A DNA stretch of 64,000 nt from Mesorhizobium sp. M2A.F.Ca.ET.046.03.2.1 (GTDB lineage: Bacteria > Pseudomonadota > Alphaproteobacteria > Rhizobiales > Rhizobiaceae): assembly GCF_003952425.1 (NCBI RefSeq), contig NZ_CP034449.1, positions 6,684,001 through 6,748,000 on the forward strand, read 5' to 3'. This document shows, one piece after another, positions 54,717-63,334 of the stretch (positions within the stretch are counted from its first letter, which is position 1; each line of letters opens with the position of its first letter). The notes under the pieces were generated by a model that ran no database searches, was not told where the DNA came from, and was given only the letters and a program-made list of their open reading frames with translations. A program made the translations under genes and the position numbers.

Positions 54717-55186
54717 TGGCTGAGCTTTCCTCGCTCGCAGAACTCGGCACCGTCGCCGCGCAGCCGGCCGCGCCCGTGCATGTCCAGAAGCTCGACAAGT
54801 CGGGCCGCGCTTACGCCACCGGCAAGCGCAAGAACGCCATCGCGCGCGTCTGGGTGAAGCCGGGCTCCGGCAAGATCACTGTCAACGACAAGGAATTCGC
54901 GACCTATTTCGCGCGTCCGGTGCTGCAGATGATCCTCAACCAGCCGATCGTCGCGGCCAACCGCGCCGGCCAGTACGACATCGTCGCCACCGTCATCGGC
55001 GGCGGCCTCTCCGGTCAGGCCGGTGCGGTCCGTCACGGCATCTCCAAGGCGCTGACCTACTATGAGCCGGGCCTGCGCTCGGTGCTCAAGAAGGGCGGAT
55101 TCCTGACCCGCGACAGCCGCGTGGTCGAGCGCAAGAAGTACGGCAAGGCGAAAGCCCGCCGCAGCTTCCAGTTCTCGAAGCGCTAA
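54716..55186 (+). CDS. rpsI: 30S ribosomal protein S9
   Basis: Structural protein of the small subunit; its C-terminal tail reaches the P-site tRNA. It has 156 residues with an alphaproteobacterial N-terminal extension. The core shows [56 protein letters not shown] and [33 protein letters not shown] with the universal C-terminal Lys-Arg. It is co-translated with rplM. Confidence 0.98.
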   Translation: MAELSSLAELGTVAAQPAAPVHVQKLDKSGRAYATGKRKNAIARVWVKPGSGKITVNDKEFATYFARPVLQMILNQPIVAANRAGQYDIVATVIGGGLSGQAGAVRHGISKALTYYEPGLRSVLKKGGFLTRDSRVVERKKYGKAKARRSFQFSKR

Positions 55187-55210
55187 GCGCTGGGAAATCC
55201 AAGCTTTCGA

Positions 55211-55236
55211 AAAGGCCGCCTCCGAGCGGCCTTTTT
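55211..55236 (+). terminator. Rho-independent terminator of rplM-rpsI
   Basis: GGCCGC and GCGGCC form the stem around CTCCGA, extended by flanking AAA/TTT, then TTTTTG. It separates rpsI from the convergent LysR gene and may act in both directions. Confidence 0.85.
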
Positions 55237-55244
55237 GTTTTCCG

Positions 55245-56153
55245 CTACCAGTGCCCGGCCGGCGTTTTGATGTAGTCGATGAAGGCGCGCAGCGGCGCGG
55301 GCACCAAGCGGCGCCCGGGATAGTAGAGAAACGGCCCGGAAAATTCCTGCCACCACGGCTCCAGCACGGGCTCCAGCGCGCCGCTCTCGAAATGCGGGCG
55401 CACCCAGTCCTCGAACAGCCAGAGAATGCCGACACCGGCAATCGCCGCGTCGACAGCGAGATCGACGCCTCCGCCAATGCTGACGAGCAATGGTCCGGTG
55501 GTGTCGACGCGCACCACCTCACCGTCCCGCTCGAACTCCCAGGGCGTCATGACCCCGCTCGGGAAGCGGCCGCGTATGCAGGCATGGCCAAGCAGGTCGC
55601 GCGGGTGCTGTGGCCGGCCGTGGCGATCAAGATAGGCTGGTGCTGCGGAGGTGGTGAAGCGCTGCGTGCGCGGTCCGATCGGCACGGCGATCATGTCCTG
55701 CTCCAGCCGCTCGTCATAGCGGATGCCGGCATCGCAGCCGGCCACCAGCAGATCGATAAAGTTCTCCTCGGCGATCACCTCCAGGCGAATGGCCGGATAG
55801 GCCGCCAGAAAACCCGGAACGATTCTTGGCAACACCAGCCGCGAGGCGCTTATCGGCACATTGAGCCGCAGGGTTCCGGCGGGCCGATCGCGAAAGCCGT
55901 TCACCACATCGAGCGCGGCTTCGACCTCCCCCAGTGCGGGGCCGAGCCGCGCCAGCAGACCGGCGCCAGCCTCGGTCAAAGCGACGCTACGCGTGGTGCG
56001 GTTGAAGAGCCGCACGCCAAGCTGTGTTTCCAGACGGCGGATGGCTTCACTGAGCGCGGAGGCGCTGCCCGCCGTGGCGCGGGCGCCTTCGCGAAAGCCG
56101 CCGGCGCGCGCCACGGCCATAAACGCCTGAAGATCGTTGAGATCAGCCGCCAT
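55245..56153 (-). CDS. LysR family transcriptional regulator
   Basis: A 302-residue LysR regulator. The winged HTH is at about 3-62 (LNDLQAFMAVARAGGFREGARATAGSASALSEAIRRLETQLGVRLFNRTTRSVALTEAG). The effector domain follows from about 88. It is divergent from the aldo-keto reductase gene; the 94-base gap contains two direct CCGGTTAT copies (about 56176-56197) that could be binding half-sites. It probably activates that gene in response to an unknown ligand. Confidence 0.93.
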   Translation of the reverse strand: MAADLNDLQAFMAVARAGGFREGARATAGSASALSEAIRRLETQLGVRLFNRTTRSVALTEAGAGLLARLGPALGEVEAALDVVNGFRDRPAGTLRLNVPISASRLVLPRIVPGFLAAYPAIRLEVIAEENFIDLLVAGCDAGIRYDERLEQDMIAVPIGPRTQRFTTSAAPAYLDRHGRPQHPRDLLGHACIRGRFPSGVMTPWEFERDGEVVRVDTTGPLLVSIGGGVDLAVDAAIAGVGILWLFEDWVRPHFESGALEPVLEPWWQEFSGPFLYYPGRRLVPAPLRAFIDYIKTPAGHW

Positions 56154-56247
56154 TGTTCCTAATTCCGCACAAGCCGTACCGGTTATACCCGGTTATCGGG
56201 ACAGCGGCCATGAGCTATCTCCCTCGTCGACAGCGAAGGAGACCACG

Positions 56248-57120
56248 ATGTCCAGCGTAAACAAATCCGGCACCTATAAACTCGGCGACCGTTCGGTCCG
56301 CCGCCTCGGCTACGGCGCCATGCAGCTCGCAGGCAAGGGCGTGTTCGGTCCGCCGAAAGATCATGACGCGGCCATCGCCGTGCTGCGCGAAGCGGTAGCG
56401 CAAGGCGTGAACCATATCGACACCAGCGATTATTACGGGCCCTATGTCACCAACAGGCTGATCCGCGAGGCGCTTGCGCCCTACCCCGACGACCTCACCA
56501 TCGTCACCAAGATCGGCGCCCGCCGTGGCGAAGACGCCTCCTGGCTGCCGGCCTTCACAGCCGACGAGCTCGAGCAGGCCGTGCACGACAATCTCCGCAA
56601 TCTCGGTCTTGAGGTGATGGACGTCGTCAATCTGCGCATCATGTTCGGGGTGCATGGTCCGGCCGAAGGTTCCATCGAGGCGCAGGTCACCAAGCTTGCC
56701 GAGCTGCAGCGCAAAGGCCTGGTGCGCCATATCGGCTTGAGCAACGTCACCCGCGCGCAGATCGCGGAAGGCCGCAAGATCTGCGACATCGTCTGCGTGC
56801 AGAACCAGTACAATCTGGCGCACCGCGACGATGACGCGCTGATCCATGAGCTGGCTCGCGACGGCATCGCCTATGTGCCGTTCTTCCCGCTCGGTGGGTT
56901 CAGCCCGTTGCAATCGTCGACGCTGTCCGACGTGGCCGACCGGCTCGGCGCGACGCCGATGCAGGTGGCGCTGGCGTGGCTGCTGCAGCGTTCGCCCAAT
57001 ATCCTTTTGATACCGGGCACCTCTTCGGTCGCGCATCTGCGGGAGAATCTGGCAGCCGCGGAGTTGGAGCTGTCGGCTGATGTGTTGAACGAGCTGGATG
57101 GCGTGGCGAAAGCTGCGTAG
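56248..57120 (+). CDS. Aldo/keto reductase
   Basis: A 290-residue NADPH-dependent oxidoreductase with a TIM barrel. Catalytic Asp58, Tyr63 and Lys88 are visible (HIDTSDYYGP, TKIG). At the position of the catalytic His in most members (xLYxH) it reads DVVNLRIM, so Arg stands there; a subgroup of bacterial members shares this. The ATG at 56248 follows AAGGAGA. It forms a divergent pair with the LysR regulator. Physiological carbonyl substrate unknown. Confidence 0.9.
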   Translation: MSSVNKSGTYKLGDRSVRRLGYGAMQLAGKGVFGPPKDHDAAIAVLREAVAQGVNHIDTSDYYGPYVTNRLIREALAPYPDDLTIVTKIGARRGEDASWLPAFTADELEQAVHDNLRNLGLEVMDVVNLRIMFGVHGPAEGSIEAQVTKLAELQRKGLVRHIGLSNVTRAQIAEGRKICDIVCVQNQYNLAHRDDDALIHELARDGIAYVPFFPLGGFSPLQSSTLSDVADRLGATPMQVALAWLLQRSPNILLIPGTSSVAHLRENLAAAELELSADVLNELDGVAKAA

Positions 57121-57321
57121 GTCGGCGCAGCACCCCGCCCGCGCCTGCGGCGCGACCTCCCCATCGAGGGGAGGTAGGGCGCCGCGCTTTATGCTTGAAC
57201 GCCAGTTTAGCATTCAGGATTACCGCACCGCAGGCATGCAGCGACGGCAGTTTGGCACGACGTTCTACCTCCCGTCGATGGGGAGGTCGGCGCGAAGCGC
57301 CGGGCGGGGTGAAGCGCCGAC
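57121..57321. repeat. About 200-bp inverted repeat between AKR and GDPD genes
   Basis: The left arm (57121-57178) and right arm (57264-57321) are near-perfect complements over about 55 bases: GTCGGCGC, CACCCCGCCCG, GGCGCGACCTCCCCATCGA and GGGGAGGTAG blocks. The middle of about 85 bases is unpaired. This is a MITE-like or hairpin repeat, with no transposase. It starts on the base after the AKR stop and ends just before the GDPD stop. Confidence 0.85.
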
Positions 57322-57326
57322 GCCAG

Positions 57327-58385
57327 CTAATTAATGCTCGCCGTATGCGCCGGCTCGGCCTGCCTGATGTCCGTCGTATAAGGCACCCGATAGCCATTCG
57401 CCGCCAGCCACTCGATCGCCGCTTTCGGCTCGTCGGTCTGGATGATCGTTGCGCCGCGGTCGACCCAGAAACCCCAGGCTTCGCGTGGCAGGCCGGCGGC
57501 GACGGCGAGTTCGTCGCCACGGCCGCCGGCGAGGAAGCCGCCCGGCTTGTGCACGATGGCGTAGGTGTCGGCCCAAAGGTGCCAATCGCCGCGAGCCGCT
57601 TCCGCGCGCATATGGTTGCTGAACAGCGGCCCGCCAGAGGCGGTCAGCGTCTCGGCGCCGTTGCGCCAGTTGATCAACTCGATGGCGCGCGGCGCGAACA
57701 CCTTGTCGACCTCATCGGCGAAGGCGGCATCATGCACGGCGTCGTCGGCGAGGATCGGCATGAACTGGAAGCCGCCGCCTGCGCTTGCAAGCGCGGCACT
57801 GGCGGCATCGATGCGCTGCGGGTTCCAGAGGTTCTCCTTGACGATCACCTGGTCGGCCATGCCGAGGTCGCGCGCCTCCGCGACCATGCCCGGCAGGTCG
57901 GTCACCTCCAGCTTGTTGTCGAGGTTGATCAGGATCCTGTCCCTGGTCGTCAGCAGCATCTCGCGCAGCGTCGACACCGTCTCGTTGGTGACGGCGCCCG
58001 TGCCCTCGATGACCAGCCGGCAGTTCTTCAGCTCGGCCAGCGTGTAGTTCACGACCTCCCCCTTGCAGGTGGTGGTGCGGTCGAGCCAGCTGTCATGCAT
58101 GATGACGAACTCGCCGTCCTTCGCGCGCCGGACATCGACCTCGATGATCTCGGCGCCGATCGCGATCGACCCTTCGACCGCGGCCAACGAGTTTTCGGCA
58201 TAAAGCGTCTTGCCGGCCTGCATGCTGCCGGCGCGGTGCGCGGCGATCATCACATGATCGCGCCATTGGTTGGCGTGCTCGAAGCGATCGAGGATTTGGG
58301 CGGCGCGCGTCTCGCCGGCTAGACTTTGGTTAGGAATTGCACCAAGCGCGGCGGACAGAAAAAGCCTCAGCCAGAGTGTTCGCAT
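57327..58385 (-). CDS. Exported glycerophosphodiester phosphodiesterase family protein
   Basis: A 352-residue protein with a signal peptide (LWLRLFLSAALGAIPNQSLAG, about 4-24). GDPD motifs are AHRAGS near 49 (HR pair), AENSLAAVEGSIAIGAEIIEVDVRRAKDGEFVIMHD near 63-100, ILINLDNKLE, and VIVKENLWN. It probably hydrolyses glycerophosphodiesters such as glycerophosphocholine in the periplasm. Homologues vary in substrate. Confidence 0.92.
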   Translation of the reverse strand: MRTLWLRLFLSAALGAIPNQSLAGETRAAQILDRFEHANQWRDHVMIAAHRAGSMQAGKTLYAENSLAAVEGSIAIGAEIIEVDVRRAKDGEFVIMHDSWLDRTTTCKGEVVNYTLAELKNCRLVIEGTGAVTNETVSTLREMLLTTRDRILINLDNKLEVTDLPGMVAEARDLGMADQVIVKENLWNPQRIDAASAALASAGGGFQFMPILADDAVHDAAFADEVDKVFAPRAIELINWRNGAETLTASGGPLFSNHMRAEAARGDWHLWADTYAIVHKPGGFLAGGRGDELAVAAGLPREAWGFWVDRGATIIQTDEPKAAIEWLAANGYRVPYTTDIRQAEPAHTASIN

Positions 58386-58479
58386 CGGGGAATCGCTCCG
58401 TTCCGGTCGCGACCCGGTTAGGCGATGCCCATGACAGGGCGGTGAACGAAGCCGGCTAGCTGTTTCGTATCGAAGTCCG

Positions 58480-59694
58480 TCAAATACGCTTGGAAAGGCG
58501 CCGGAACCAGGCGAGCGCCGGCATTTCGACGAAGCGCCAGGTGAACCACGACGCGACGACGACGGCGATCAACATCGCGATCAAAGCCGCAAAACCGATC
58601 AAGGGCGAGCCGGCGCCGAAGCCGGTCGCATGCTCACCTCGCAGCATCAGGTCGCCAACGATGCCGAGCCCGAGCTTGCGTTCGATCAGGCCGCCGGCAT
58701 TGATCAGGCGCGCCTGGACGAAGATGTGGACCATGTAGATCGAATAGGAGAGCGAACCGAGCAGCAGCATCGGCCGGCTGCGCAGCACGGCGCTGACCAA
58801 GCCGCCCTCATGTGCAAACAGGTAAAGCGCCAGCGCGAAGACGACCGGTGCCGCAATGCCAAGGTCGTTGGTGCCGGCAATGGAGACGAACAGCGCGATC
58901 CCCGTGATCGTCACAAGCTCCGCAATCGTCCAGGCGATGCGCCCTGTCCCGCCGCTAAGCGCTTGTCGCGCCTCTGCAATGGAATCGTGCTGAAACCAGG
59001 CGAGCAGCGCGCCGAGCGAGAAGCCGTAAAGGCAACGGATGAAGCCGAAGTCGAAGGACACGTCCATATGACGCGTCGAGACCGCGAGCAGGAAAAGCGG
59101 CGCCGTCACCGCGGCGGCGACGAACCATGTCCAGGCGCGCTGGCCAGCGGCGAAGACGACGGCGGCAAACAGCAGATAGGTGAAGAACTCGGCCGAAATG
59201 CTCCAGCTCGGCGCGTTCCAGCTCAGATGATCCTCGACGCCCATGCCCTGCAGGAGGAAGAGGTTGGCGATCAAGCTTTTCAGGTCGAAACCGGCGGTGA
59301 AGGGTGCGGGACCCGTTCCGTGCAGCGCCGGCAGGACGAGCCGCAGCGCCTCGAAGCCAGCGAAAGCGGCAAGCATCATAAGATGCAGCGGATAGATGCG
59401 GCCGAAGCGCACGAGCGCGAAACGCGCAAGATCGTCCGGCTCGTTCAGGCGGCCGCCATAGGCGCTGGCGATGACGAAACCGGAGAGCACGAAGAAGAAA
59501 TCGACGAACAGATAGGAGCCGCCGACAAACGCGCTTTGCGAAATCATCGAGGTCGTCGGGAAGTGGAACAGCGCCACCAGCAGCGCGCAGATGCCGCGCC
59601 AGGAATCCAGCACCAGAAAGCGCTCGCCGGCCGCCGTGCCCACACGGGTCGCCGCTGGTGCGGGCGCAAGGTTGAGCAGAGCCGTCTCAGCCAT
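58480..59694 (-). CDS. Acyltransferase family 3 (AT3/OafA-like) membrane protein
   Basis: A 404-residue inner-membrane protein with about ten helices. The N-terminal LDSWRGICALLVALFHF carries the conserved Arg and His of the AT3 fold; FFFVLSGFVIASAYGGR follows at about 74-90. Such enzymes O-acylate surface polysaccharides or exported sugars. The ATG at 59694 is preferred; an in-frame leader to 59805 overlaps the intergenic promoter of the divergent speB. The substrate is unknown. Confidence 0.92.
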   Translation of the reverse strand: MAETALLNLAPAPAATRVGTAAGERFLVLDSWRGICALLVALFHFPTTSMISQSAFVGGSYLFVDFFFVLSGFVIASAYGGRLNEPDDLARFALVRFGRIYPLHLMMLAAFAGFEALRLVLPALHGTGPAPFTAGFDLKSLIANLFLLQGMGVEDHLSWNAPSWSISAEFFTYLLFAAVVFAAGQRAWTWFVAAAVTAPLFLLAVSTRHMDVSFDFGFIRCLYGFSLGALLAWFQHDSIAEARQALSGGTGRIAWTIAELVTITGIALFVSIAGTNDLGIAAPVVFALALYLFAHEGGLVSAVLRSRPMLLLGSLSYSIYMVHIFVQARLINAGGLIERKLGLGIVGDLMLRGEHATGFGAGSPLIGFAALIAMLIAVVVASWFTWRFVEMPALAWFRRLSKRI

Positions 59695-59819
59695 AATGAT
59701 ACAGATCCTGTGTTGCCCTGGCACTCGCCGAGCGCCGCGCCGTTTCCGCAAGCTGTGACTGGCATGTTGCGTGCCGGTTCTGTAGTTGTGGCTGCCCCGA
59801 TGCAAACCGAGGACCCGTA

Positions 59820-60821
59820 ATGGCGAACCTAGAGATCGACCACGCGTTCACCGCCCGCTCCAAGACGGGCGCGTCGTTCGAGCCGACCTATGCCGGCGCG
59901 CTGTCGTTCATGCGGCGCAAATATACGAAGGACGTGAAGGGCGCGGACGCCGTGGTATGGGGCATTCCTTTCGACGCCGCCGTCACCAACCGGCCTGGCG
60001 CCCGCTTCGGGCCGCAGGCGATCCGTCGCGCCTCGGCGATCCTCGACAACGATCCGCAGTATCCGTTCTCGCGCGATCTGTTCGAGCATCTTTCGGTGGT
60101 CGACTACGGTGATTGCCTGCTGGACAGCGGCAATCACCACAAGACGCCCGGCACGATCGAGCGCGAGGCGGCCAAAATCCTGAAATCAGGCGCGTTCCTT
60201 TTGACGCTCGGCGGCGACCATTTCGTCACCTGGCCGCTGCTCAAGGCGCATGCCGCGATCCACGGGCCGCTGGCGATGGTGCAGTTCGACGCGCATCAGG
60301 ACACCTGGCCGGATGACGGCAAGCGCATTGACCACGGCTCCTTCGTCGCCCGCGCGGTGAATGAAGGCATCATCGACCCCGACCGCTCGATCCAGATCGG
60401 CATCCGCACCCATGCGCCGGATACGTTCGGCATAAAAATCCTCTACGGCCATGAGGTCGAGGAAATGCGCGCCTCCGACATCGCCTATGCGATCGTCGAC
60501 CGCACTGGCGGCAAGAAGACCTACCTCACCTTCGACATCGACTGCCTCGATCCGGCCTTCGCGCCAGGCACCGGCACGCCGGTGGCAGGTGGCCCGTCAT
60601 CGGCCAAGATGCTGTCGACGCTGCGTCAACTCGGCCAGGTCGATGTCGTCGGCGCCGACATCGTCGAGGTTGCGCCGGCCTATGATCATGCCGATATAAC
60701 GGCGATCGCCGGATCGATCATCGCCATGCACTATCTCGGCCTGTTGGCGGAACGAAAGGCACGGGCGGAAGAGTTGAACAACGGCAATCATGCCGCGCTA
60801 AATCATGCTCACGGCATATGA
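59820..60821 (+). CDS. speB: Agmatinase family ureohydrolase
   Basis: This manganese enzyme hydrolyses agmatine to putrescine and urea. It has 333 residues. The metal motifs are all present: GGDHFVTW near 130, DAHQDTW near 159, DIDCLDPAFAPGTGTPVAGG near 239. The arginase and guanidino families share them, so substrate is probable rather than certain. The ATG at 59820 overlaps nothing and is 30 bases upstream of argC by its stop. A polyamine transporter lies far upstream at 6.2-10 kb. Confidence 0.9.
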   Translation: MANLEIDHAFTARSKTGASFEPTYAGALSFMRRKYTKDVKGADAVVWGIPFDAAVTNRPGARFGPQAIRRASAILDNDPQYPFSRDLFEHLSVVDYGDCLLDSGNHHKTPGTIEREAAKILKSGAFLLTLGGDHFVTWPLLKAHAAIHGPLAMVQFDAHQDTWPDDGKRIDHGSFVARAVNEGIIDPDRSIQIGIRTHAPDTFGIKILYGHEVEEMRASDIAYAIVDRTGGKKTYLTFDIDCLDPAFAPGTGTPVAGGPSSAKMLSTLRQLGQVDVVGADIVEVAPAYDHADITAIAGSIIAMHYLGLLAERKARAEELNNGNHAALNHAHGI

Positions 60822-60850
60822 CATTGGAATCGCAGGGAATTTGGTAAGCG

Positions 60851-61783
60851 ATGAAACCGAAAATCTTCATTGACGGCGAACACGGAACGACGGGCCTGCA
60901 GATCAGGGCGCTGCTCGCGGACCGCGGCGACCTGGAGATCATCTCCATCCCGACCGAGCGCCGCAAGGAGACCGCCGCCCGCGCCGAATTCCTCAACGCG
61001 GCCGATGTCGCGATCCTTTGCCTGCCGGATGCGGCGGCGAAGGAAAGCGTGTCGCTGATCACGAACGACACGACCAAGGTGATCGACGCCTCGACCGCGC
61101 ATCGCGTCGCCGAGGGCTGGGAATACGGCTTTGCCGAAATGGACAAGGACCAGGCGAAGAAGATCGCCAGCGCGAAGCGCATCGCCAATCCGGGCTGCTG
61201 GCCGCAAGGGCCGATCGCCACGCTGCGGCCGCTGGTCTCCGCCGGCCTGTTGCCGGCCGATTTTCCGGTCACCGTCAACGGCATTTCCGGCTATTCCGGC
61301 GGCGGGCGGCCGATGATCGAGGACTATGTCGGCAAGGGTGAGGACGCGCCCGAGTTCCTGCCCTACGGGCTGACGCTGCAGCACAAGCATGTGCCGGAGC
61401 TCCGCGCCTATGCGAAGCTGTCGCACGACCCGATCATGCAGCCGGCGGTGGGTAATTTCGCGCAGGGCATGATCACGGTGGTGCCGCTGCAGCTCCGCGG
61501 TCTCGACCGCGTGCCGACCGGCGCCGAACTCCACGCGGCGATCGCCGACCATTATGCGTCGATCGACGGCGGCGTGGTCGAGGTCGCGCCATATACCCAC
61601 ATGGAGCGGATCGCGGAGATCGATCCGGAGATCTATAACGGCACCAACCGGATGAAGGTCTATGTGTTCGCCAATGACGAGCGGGCCCAGGCATTGCTGA
61701 TGGCCGTCTACGACAATCTCGGCAAGGGCGCGTCGGGCGCCGCTGTACAGAATCTCGACCTGATGCTCGGCATCAAGCACTGA
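60851..61783 (+). CDS. argC: N-acetyl-gamma-glutamyl-phosphate reductase (type 2)
   Basis: This NADPH enzyme makes N-acetylglutamate semialdehyde in arginine synthesis. It has 310 residues, the short AgrC-type-2 form. N-terminal IFIDGEHGTTGLQIRALL is the nucleotide loop; the catalytic Cys116 is in NPGCWPQG. Later HKHVPELRAYAKLSHDPIMQPAVG and PYTHMERIAEIDPEIYNGTN are typical. It follows speB after 29 bases on the same strand, so both may be co-transcribed. Confidence 0.95.
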   Translation: MKPKIFIDGEHGTTGLQIRALLADRGDLEIISIPTERRKETAARAEFLNAADVAILCLPDAAAKESVSLITNDTTKVIDASTAHRVAEGWEYGFAEMDKDQAKKIASAKRIANPGCWPQGPIATLRPLVSAGLLPADFPVTVNGISGYSGGGRPMIEDYVGKGEDAPEFLPYGLTLQHKHVPELRAYAKLSHDPIMQPAVGNFAQGMITVVPLQLRGLDRVPTGAELHAAIADHYASIDGGVVEVAPYTHMERIAEIDPEIYNGTNRMKVYVFANDERAQALLMAVYDNLGKGASGAAVQNLDLMLGIKH

Positions 61784-61845
61784 GCGGCGATGCAGGCGTT
61801 TCCAGAGCGCTGGAAGGTCGGCGCTCCTGAGCTCATTGCCGGCCG

Positions 61846-62937
61846 TCAGCTTCTGACGTTTATCTCCGTCGGCAGCGGATAGGCGCCCTTGGTGCCACGC
61901 CAATGCGCGGTGGCGAAGCCGAGCAGGACCAGCGCGATCGCCTGATGCGTCAATGCCATGTGCAGCGGCACCTGCATCAGCAGCGTGCCGATGCCGATCG
62001 AGGCCTGGAGGACCACCAGCGCGAAGAGAAGCGTGGTGCGACGGGCATGGGTGGTGCCGGGCTGGCGCCGACACGTGGCGATCATATGCCAGAGCGCCAC
62101 GAGAAAGACCGTATAGGCGCCCAGTCGGTGGACGAACTGCACCGTCTTCGGATTCTCAAAGAAGTTCAGCCAGGCGGGCTTCAGGAGAAGCAGATCGGAG
62201 GGGATCACCTTTCCGTCCATCAGCGGCCATGTGTTGTAGGAAAGACCGGCGTGAAGGCCAGCGACCAATCCGCCGAGATAGATCTGGATTAGCGTCAGGA
62301 ACACGATGAAGCCGGCGAGCCGCTGTGTCGAGCGGTCGGCGGCAGGCTCCGAATGCGGCGCCAGGCCTCGCGCGACCGCCATCGTGGCGGTGAAGATCAG
62401 CGCGGCAAGCGTCAGATGCGTCGCCAGGCGGTACTGGCTGACCGAAACGCGGTCGACAAGGCCGGAAGCCACCATCCACCAGCCGATGGCGCCTTGCAGT
62501 CCGCCGAGCGCCAGGATGCCGATGAGCTTCAACCCAAGGCCGCGCTCGATGCGGCGCGTTGCCCAGAAGAACAGCAGCGGCAGGGCGAAGACCACGCCGA
62601 CGCTGCGCGCCAGGATGCGGTGCGCCCACTCCCACCAGAAGATCGACTTGAAGTCCTCGAGGCTCATGCCCTTGTTGATCTCGGTATATTGCGGGATCTG
62701 CTGGTAGCGCTGGAACTCTTCCTGCCATTCGGCGTCGTTGAGCGGCGGGATGACGCCATGGATCGGCTGCCACTCGGTGATCGACAGGCCCGAGCCGGTG
62801 AGACGCGTGGAACCACCGACCAGAACCAGCGCGAACAGCACGAACACCACGACGTAGAGCCAGCCGCGCACCAAAGCGCGGTTATGGAGGTCTCGGTCGC
62901 GTGCGGCATAGGGGGCCGTGGCGGTGATTGCAGCCAT
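61846..62937 (-). CDS. ctaA: Heme A synthase (COX15/CtaA)
   Basis: This inner-membrane enzyme converts heme O to heme A for cytochrome oxidase. It has 363 residues and eight predicted helices; the first is [27 protein letters not shown]. Conserved His ligands are visible in [34 protein letters not shown] and [13 protein letters not shown]. The ATG at 62937 begins MAAITATAP; a longer frame to 63048 is not supported. It is divergent from the DUF2842 gene. Confidence 0.95.
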   Translation of the reverse strand: MAAITATAPYAARDRDLHNRALVRGWLYVVVFVLFALVLVGGSTRLTGSGLSITEWQPIHGVIPPLNDAEWQEEFQRYQQIPQYTEINKGMSLEDFKSIFWWEWAHRILARSVGVVFALPLLFFWATRRIERGLGLKLIGILALGGLQGAIGWWMVASGLVDRVSVSQYRLATHLTLAALIFTATMAVARGLAPHSEPAADRSTQRLAGFIVFLTLIQIYLGGLVAGLHAGLSYNTWPLMDGKVIPSDLLLLKPAWLNFFENPKTVQFVHRLGAYTVFLVALWHMIATCRRQPGTTHARRTTLLFALVVLQASIGIGTLLMQVPLHMALTHQAIALVLLGFATAHWRGTKGAYPLPTEINVRS

Positions 62938-63088
62938 GGACGTTTTCCGGCAGTTGAAACGCTGGAGTGGTGGACCAAGGCTCGCGCCGTGGCAAGGCTG
63001 GACAGCGCGGCACGCCGTCGCGCCGGGCCGCGGTGGTTGCGTGCGCACGCCATTCAGCCTAAGCGAGACGGGTCAACGAGACCGCGAC

Positions 63089-63304
63089 ATGCCCATTCGC
63101 CTGAAAAAGCTGATCGGAACCATCCTGCTTGTGGCGCTGGTCATCATCTATGCGCTGATCGCCTCCGCGGTCGCGGTCACCAGGCTCGCCGAATACGGGC
63201 CTACGGCGCATCTCCTGTTCTTCCTGCTCAGCGGCTTTCTCTGGGTTCTGCCGGCCATGGCCATCATCAAATGGCTGATCATCGAGCCGCGTCCGAAGGG
63301 TTGA
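63089..63304 (+). CDS. DUF2842 family small membrane protein
   Basis: A 71-residue protein with two membrane helices (IGTILLVALVIIYALIASAVAV and LLFFLLSGFLWVLPAMAIIKWLI) and a positively charged N-terminus (MPIRLKKL). The pattern matches DUF2842, a rhizobial family often near ctaA, as here. Its role is unknown; a link to respiratory assembly is speculation. Start at the ATG at 63089. Confidence 0.9.
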   Translation: MPIRLKKLIGTILLVALVIIYALIASAVAVTRLAEYGPTAHLLFFLLSGFLWVLPAMAIIKWLIIEPRPKG

Positions 63305-63334
63305 TCCTCGCTGACGCCAGCGGCGCCGGCTGGT

